Source of the DNA: Spiroplasma tabanidicola
GTDB lineage: Bacteria > Bacillota_I > Bacilli_A > Mycoplasmatales > Mycoplasmataceae
DNA length: 64,000 nt
Assembly (NCBI RefSeq): GCF_009730595.1
Contig: NZ_CP046276.1
Span: 558,001 to 622,000 of the forward strand
Direction: 5' to 3'
Every line of letters begins with the position of its first letter. Within the stretch, counting starts at the first letter, position 1. The notes beneath the pieces are model-generated. The model ran no database searches, had not been told where the DNA came from, and worked only from the letters and a program-made list of their open reading frames with translations. Shown here one piece after another: positions 58,361 through 64,000 of the stretch. The translations under genes and the position numbers were made by a program.

Positions 58361-59047
58361 ATTTTGAATAAATCTTGTAATTATTTCACTATAACCATTT
58401 ATAAAAGAATAAAATTCTGTTGTATTTTTTGAAACTATTGTATAGTTTTCTTTGTTAAGTTTTTTCTTTTTAGATAATTTTTTAGTATACTGAAATGTTA
58501 AAATTAGAACTTTATTTAAATTTATAATTGATGATTTTGGAATTATAAAATCAGATCAAATTAGCTCGAGGTATTTATCATCTTTATAAATATTTTTTAA
58601 TTCATTTTGAAATATATTATAAAATCTTAAAATATTATCATTTGCTAATTTTAAAGCATATTCTTTTCTGTTTTTTACTTCTAATATTTTTAAATTTGAA
58701 AAATATATACACATTGTTTCTATTGAATTTATTATTCCTAAAAGTTGACAATACTGAACAATCATCTTTTCAAATTTTTTTAATAGCTTTATATCCACTT
58801 TAATAATTTTATATTTTTGATTAAAAAAGTTTTTAAAATTATTTATGTTTTGAAATAATTCTGGATAATCATCAATCAATTTGCTCGTGTTAATTTCAAA
58901 ACCAACATCTGACTTATTAAATTTTATTAGTCAGACTTTCAATCTTTTTATAATTTTATTAACTTTACTTTTTCAAAATGGATTTAAATCTTTTAAATCT
59001 GTAACATTATCTTCGTTAATTTTGAAACATTTAAAATATGAAATCAT
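58352..59047 (-). CDS. unknown helical protein
   Basis: 231 residues, read on the minus strand through UGA Trp codons (at least three); standard-code reading shows only a middle fragment. All helical, Lys- and Ile-rich, no signal or membrane part. The start is ATG 59047, with AAAGATGG upstream. Divergent from the next gene, 63 bases apart, so both share a promoter region. Overall size and helical make-up are like that neighbour, but identity is too low to call them paralogues by eye. Confidence 0.75.
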
Positions 59048-59110
59048 TGTTAACCATCTTTCTAAATACAATTATAATTATATATTATAAGTAGATTTTT
59101 AGGTGATTAT

Positions 59111-59824
59111 ATGTTAGGTAAATACAATTTTACAAAAAAAGAGGCTGAATTAGTAATTAAGTTTTTCGAACCTTCAGTTGCAAGTATTTATATATGAATT
59201 GAGTATATAAATGATATTTTTAAAATTAATAATTTGAAATTCGATAAATTAGATGAAACAATTAATAAATTAAATAAATTAGAGTTTTTAGATGAGTTTC
59301 AAGATCTAAAAGATGAATTTTTAGTAACTTATGAAAAAATTTTATATTATTTAATTAAGTTAGATATTGAAAAAATTAATTATCAAAGAGATATAATTCA
59401 ACCTAAAATGAGAGTTTTGAAAGAGTGTTTTTTGTTGACGGATGCAATTGTAAAATATTGTTATGATTTTGTGAAAAAAAACAAAAATACTCCTAATCTT
59501 GATGATTTAAATGTTTTTTTTATAAATAGGCTTTTAGCATATGTTAAAACCATTGAGTTTTTTAATAAAAATACCAAAAAAAACTTAAGTAAGCAAAACT
59601 TAGAAGTAATAGAAAAAATGAAAGCATGCTCTAATTTAGAAGAATGGCAAAAAAGTTTGGACTTAATAATAGGCGATTATGAAGATAATCATTTAGATTA
59701 TTTGTATTTAAATGATGATTATAACGATTATTTTTGAAAAATAGTCAATAAAATAAGTCAAATGCAAGCGATTTGCGAAATTGCAGTTAATATTAAATAT
59801 AATCTTAATGATAATCAAGATTAA
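59111..59824 (+). CDS. unknown helical protein
   Basis: 237 residues, helical with Leu/Lys-rich heptad-like stretches (for example KFDKLDETINKLNKLEFLDE), soluble. AGGTG precedes the ATG. No family is recognised. Divergent neighbour of similar size; the two may act together. Confidence 0.75.
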
Positions 59825-59868
59825 AATAATTTCAAATAGTAATAATTTTTATTTTTTTTAAATTTTGC

Positions 59869-60030
59869 TAAAATAATATTGTTATAAAATCAAAATTTTA
59901 TAACAAAAGCATACATTAATAACAATTTACTTAAACTTTTTATACAAATAGCATACAAAATATATTGATATTTATATTGAGTTTAAAAAAACAAATGCTT
60001 TCCTTTCAAAATGGCATTTGTTTTTTTTAT
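59869..60030 (+). ncRNA. candidate small RNA, unit 1
   Basis: Extended -10 TGC-TAAAAT (TAAAAT at 59869-59874), then six bases, then G at 59881 opening a perfect 10-bp hairpin (GTTATAAAAT/ATTTTATAAC, 12 bp with flanks). A middle stem TTAAACT/AGTTTAA and a terminator hairpin with CTTTCCTTTC loop end the RNA near 60028. About 148 bases. No coding potential. Confidence 0.5.
59988..60030 (+). terminator. terminator of small RNA unit 1
   Basis: Stem AAACAAATGC/GCATTTGTTT with a 15-base pyrimidine-rich loop and T-run. Confidence 0.8.
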
Positions 60031-60086
60031 TTTAAGAAATATATTCCAATTATAAGATAAAAAATAAAATAATTTTCTATATATGC

Positions 60087-60216
60087 TATAATATGAAAGT
60101 TATAAGAAAACATTAATCTTTTTTATAACAAAAATAGTTTATATTTATAGTGATTAAATTAAACGATTGTTCTAAGGCGAGTTTATGACATATTTCTTAT
60201 AAACTTGTTTTTTTCT
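60087..60216 (+). ncRNA. candidate small RNA, unit 2
   Basis: Extended -10 TGC-TATAAT (60087-60092), six bases, G at 60099 opening the hairpin GTTATAAGAAA/TTTTTTATAAC (60099-60109 with 60119-60129). The order, spacing and first seven bases match unit 1. Ends at a terminator near 60214; about 116 bases. Confidence 0.5.
60176..60216 (+). terminator. terminator of small RNA unit 2
   Basis: Stem CGAGTTTAT/ATAAACTTG (one wobble) with a 12-base loop and seven Ts. Confidence 0.75.
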
Positions 60217-60274
60217 TTTTATTTTCTATTCCCATATTTGTTATACAATGAAACTAAGATAAAGTGGTGATTAT

Positions 60275-61333
60275 ATGGATTGATTAATTAGTATCAATAA
60301 TAATATATACAATTTCGCAAGAGATTTTAACTCTATTTTGAAAAAAAGAAGATTATTCGAGCAAGTTAATAATGAATCTAATAATATTAGTATATTTTGT
60401 GCAAGAACTATTAATAATCAGTATTGCGGTGCTCATCTAATCTTAAAGTATAAACATGATTTAAGAGCTCAATATTATTTAACATCTACTGAAGGGTCGC
60501 TTCACAAAGAATGGTGTTTCAATGGTGTAAAAGAAGAATTAAATAATAATTTTTATAAAGAAATTATATCTAGTGAATTAATTAATAATTTTTATAAAGA
60601 GAATATCGTACAATTATGCGTTTTAGAAAAAAATGCTGCAAAACTTGAAATATTTGATTATACAAATTGCAATATTATAGAATTACAAAAAGTACTATCT
60701 AAAAACAATATAAAAAAAGTAACTTTAAATTCAGCAATTAACTACTTTTTTGAAATAGTTAAAAAAGATATTTCAAAAAATGGATTAACTTCATTTGAAG
60801 ATGATTTTAAAAATAATCATTTTGAAGTATATAATGATCATAAAAATTATATTGATATAAATTTAAAAACTGAGAAATTTAGAAATGCGCCAATTAAATT
60901 AACTTTATGTGATTTTACAAAAACAAACTATGATAGTTTTGATGAAAACGGAAATATGATTATAACTATTGATAATATTGATGTTTTTGAATTAGAAAGG
61001 GCAGATACTTCTAAAGATATTAAATTAAAAAAAGTTAGAAAAAACTATCATAATAAAGTTCTAAAAGTTATTTTTAAAAATCAAAGAATTATACAAAACT
61101 TAATCAAATTAAAGCAATTTGCAAATAGTGAGTATGAAAATAGTCGATTAGATTTTAAAAATTTTTATGGAATTAGCTTCTTAGTTGATAAAACGAGACA
61201 TTATGAAGTTATAAATAACACATTATTTTTAACTTTTGAAGTTTTAGAATATGAAGAATTTGTAACAGTTAAAAAAAATTTAAAATATTATGAATTAGAT
61301 GAATTCATTGATAATAAATTACAAAAAAACTAA
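60275..61333 (+). CDS. unknown protein with Cys/His cluster
   Basis: 352 residues. A UGA Trp at residue 3 fixes the start at ATG 60275 after GTGGTG. Near the N-terminus CX8C (C..NNQYC) is followed about 30 residues later by HKEWC (HX3C), a possible zinc site. The rest is Lys/Asn-rich, mixed helix and strand, with no membrane part. No family is recognised; the cluster could bind nucleic acid. Own terminator. Confidence 0.75.
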
Positions 61334-61351
61334 TATAATTAGTTTTTTTGT
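61323..61351 (+). terminator. intrinsic terminator
   Basis: Stem AAAAACTAAT/ATTAGTTTTT with T-run. Confidence 0.8.
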
Positions 61352-61479
61352 TTTTGCAGAGACCTTCGCAACTATTTGACTTTATTTGAAAACAATATAT
61401 TATAAATTTGTATATTTATAATTAATCATAAATAAATTTTAGATAGGGTTTAACGAATAAGTTTGAAAGGTGATTAAAA

Positions 61480-63408
61480 ATGGCAGCAGATTCTAAAAAT
61501 GATCTTAATTATAACGAAGAGAGTATTCAAGTTTTAGAAGGACTAGAAGCAGTTAGAAAAAGACCGGGAATGTATATTGGTTCAACAGATGTTAGAGGAT
61601 TACATCACTTAGTTTGAGAGATAGTTGACAATTCAATCGATGAAGCTTTAGCAGGTTTTTGTAATGAAATAAATGTAATAATTGAAAAAGATGGATCGAT
61701 AACTGTTAAAGATAATGGTAGAGGTGTACCTATTGGTATGTATAAAGGTACAAACCAATCAACTCCTGAAATAATTTTTTCAGTTTTACATGCTGGAGGA
61801 AAGTTTGGTGGAGATGGTTATAAAACAAGCGGGGGATTACACGGTGTTGGTTCTTCTGTTGTAAATGCTTTATCTTCTAAATTTAAAGTAACTATTTATC
61901 GTGATGGATTAATATCGAAAATATCTTTTTCAAAAGGTGGACATCTAGTTACTCCTTTAAAAACAATAGGAAATAGTAAAGTTACAGGAACAGTTGTTAA
62001 TTTTTTACCAGATGAAACTATGTTTAGCACAACAAAGTTTTCATTTTCTACAATTAGCGAAAGATTAAAAGAATCTGCATTATTAAATTCAGGATTAAAA
62101 ATCACTTTAAAAGACGAAAGAAGTGATAAATATGTTGAGTATAAATATGATAATGGTTTAATTGAATTTGTAAATGAACTTAAAGGAAATGAAAAAGCAA
62201 TATGTAATCCAATTCTTATTAAAGGACAAGATTCACAAATTGATGTTGAAATAGCTCTAACTTATACTGATGACTTTTCTGAAAACGTTATGGGGTTTGC
62301 AAATAATGTTAAAACTAGTGATGGAGGAACTCATATATCTGGTTTTAAAACTGGACTTTTAAAATCTTTAAATGAATACGGAAGAGATCAAGCGATTTTA
62401 AAAGATAAAAAATTAGAAGCAAATGATGTTAAAGAAGGATTAATAGCTGTTGTTACTGTAAAAATCCCTGAAAATCTAATCCAATATGAAGGTCAAACAA
62501 AAGGAAAATTAGGAACTAGTGAAGCAAGAGGGGCTTGTGAAAAAATCACTGAAGAAATATTTGGTTTTTGATTACAAGAAAATAAAGCAATTGCTATATC
62601 TATAATAGAAAAAGCCTTGATTGCTAAAAAAGCTAGAGACGAAGCAAGAAAAGCAAGGCAAGCAATAAGAGATCAAAAAACAAAAACCAGAGGAAAAACT
62701 ATGCTTGGTAAATTAACACCAGCACAAGGAAAAGATAAATCTCTAAATGAATTATTTTTAGTCGAAGGAGATTCAGCTGGTGGAAGTGCAAAATCTGGAA
62801 GAGATAGAAAGTTTCAAGCGATATTACCACTTAGAGGTAAGGTTATAAACGCTGAAAAAACAAAAATACTAGATTTATTAAAAAACGAAGAAATTACAAC
62901 AATCATTAACGCAATTGGTGCAGGTATGGGAAGTGATTTTGATATCAATGATATTAATTATGGAAAAATCATTATAATGACAGATGCAGATACAGATGGT
63001 GCTCATATTCAAACTTTATTATTGACTTTCTTTTATCGATATATGAAAGAATTGATAATAAATAAAAATGTATATATTGCAATGCCTCCACTTTTTAAAG
63101 TTACACAAGGTAATAAAAAGGACTTTTTATATTTATGAACAGAAGACGAACTTGCTGCATATATGAAAAAAGCTAAGCAAAAAGTTGAGATACAAAGATA
63201 TAAAGGACTTGGAGAAATGAATGCGGTTCAGTTGTGAGAAACTACAATGGACCCAGAACAAAGAAAATTAATTCAAGTCTCAATTGAAGATGCTTTAAGT
63301 GCAGAAAACACTTTTAGAACTCTAATGGGTGATAATGCTGAAAAACGAAAAGAGTGAATAGAAGAAAATGTTAAATTCACTTTAGAAGATAATGCTGAAT
63401 TTATTTAA
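61480..63408 (+). CDS. parE: DNA topoisomerase IV subunit B
   Basis: 642 residues of the GyrB/ParE family. ATP-binding start [29 protein letters not shown] lid, and the TOPRIM block [10 protein letters not shown]...[20 protein letters not shown] and [10 protein letters not shown]...[12 protein letters not shown] fit ParE rather than GyrB. Unlinks daughter chromosomes with ParC. GAAAGG precedes the ATG. The next gene is not recognisable as parC. Confidence 0.9.
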
Positions 63409-63442
63409 TCATTTTTAAAAATTTAATAGGAGTTCACTAAAT

Positions 63443-64000
63443 ATGGAAAATTTAAGCTTCCAAAGTAAAATCAATTTGATTATTTCAAAAATTGAAGAAT
63501 ATAATAAAATTAATAAAGATATTAAACGTTTTAGTATATTTAATAGTTTTATTATTGATTACGAACTTGATGGAGCTTATTTATACTTTAATATGAGAAA
63601 TATAGACGATGAAAATATGGAATTAATGACATCAGCTGGAAGTGAACAATCCTTACATGTAAATCTAAAAAAAGATATAGATTTTTTATGAATTATAAAA
63701 ACTGTTAATCGTTTTATTGAAAATGCAAAAGATACAATGAAAAAAGCAAGAGAGTTATCAAAACCTCAAGCAGGAATTCTGATTTATGATGAGTTTACCG
63801 ATTCGTATTATTTAAATCCTTCAACAGGACCTTTGTTATTAAAGTCTAAAGAAATTGCCAGAGAAATAGCTTCAACTAGATTAGATATATTTGCAATATT
63901 TATTCATTTAAGAACAACAGTTATTGGTAGAGATAGATCTATGGAACTTGTTGGGCTTGATGGAGAAATGATGCTAAAAAAAATTTTGAGTATAATTCAA
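63443..64000 (+). CDS. unknown protein (3' end beyond window)
   Basis: 186 codons are visible and the frame is still open at the window end, with a UGA Trp at residue 83. AGGAG precedes the ATG. Mixed alpha/beta soluble protein with no motif I recognise. It does not begin like ParC, whose N-terminus carries the conserved LPDVRDGLKPVQRR block. It follows parE by 34 bases. Confidence 0.8.

Larger units (their letters stand above)
59825..60274 (+). other. 450-bp intergenic region
   Basis: No reading frame is supported. It holds two tandem small-RNA-like units, listed separately, and the TATACA-type promoter region of gene 60275. Confidence 0.6.

Noticed and set aside
59825-60274. Insertion sequence or origin in the AT-rich intergenic region
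   Set aside because: No transposase, terminal repeats with target duplication, or DnaA-box cluster is visible.
63443-64000. parC expected after parE
   Set aside because: The N-terminus lacks the ParC/GyrA start and the catalytic Tyr region; the protein is unknown.

Overview
This is an AT-rich bacterial window that reads correctly only if UGA is tryptophan (genetic code 4). About half of the genes are interrupted by in-frame TGA at positions where related proteins have Trp. The code, the small genome style, MKKxL-type lipoproteins with a C lipobox, a bifunctional Rel, a fructose PTS operon, RavA/ViaA and a long SecDF fusion all point to a mollicute of the Mesoplasma/Entomoplasma/Spiroplasma group. 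I cannot name the species. I assemble 51 protein genes (two cut by the window edges), one tRNA-Gly(UCC), three candidate small or structured RNAs and about 18 intrinsic terminators. Several genes are visible only once UGA is read as Trp, for example 3269-3823, 42421-43230 and 51433-52089.

Layout. 1-3.1 kb: a restriction-like HEPN + DUF262 + DUF1524 gene overlapped by an unknown partner. 3.2-8.5 kb: a protein with a degenerate HNH-nuclease scaffold, a pseudoknotted RNA candidate, miaA, an RpiR regulator, tRNA-Gly, a membrane coiled-coil protein, a choline-kinase-like gene on the minus strand, and rdgB. 8.5-15.9 kb: an ABC exporter, a YQNGYD-repeat membrane protein, a zinc-hook AAA_13 ATPase, trmL and a DEAD-box helicase. 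15.9-27.1 kb is the surface and accessory block: an anthrax-lethal-factor-like protease with its motifs in permuted order, RavA-ViaA plus a PPC-domain protein, a two-TM protein with three 135-bp repeats, a GDSL lipoprotein and a large lipoprotein. 27.3-35.7 kb: a nucleosidase-fold fusion lacking catalytic residues, a YitT transporter, a ComN-like protein, SecDF and apt. 35.9-42.3 kb: anaerobic ribonucleotide reductase nrdDG, rel, and an ECF S-component. 42.4-51.4 kb: a conserved unknown, a Cof-type HAD phosphatase, fruR-fruK-fruA, hisS-aspS. 51.4-55.9 kb: an accessory ABC cluster (exporter plus BceAB/MacB-like ATPase and permease) behind a leader full of overlapping inverted repeats. 56-64 kb: pepF, a divergent pair of helical unknowns, a 450-bp intergenic region with two tandem small-RNA-like units, a Cys/His-rich unknown, parE, and an unknown gene running off the end.

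How the genes work together. Fructose enters and is phosphorylated by FruA, then FruK makes fructose-1,6-bisphosphate, under FruR. NrdG activates NrdD for dNTP supply, and RdgB and Apt look after nucleotide quality and salvage. SecDF (with a ComN-like neighbour) serves secretion of the many surface proteins at 15.9-27 kb. The likely novelties are the permuted lethal-factor-like protease, the pseudoknotted RNA ahead of miaA, the tandem small-RNA pair, the switch-like leader of the ABC cluster, and two enzyme folds kept without their catalytic residues. All functions are inferred by reading motifs; no database search was run.
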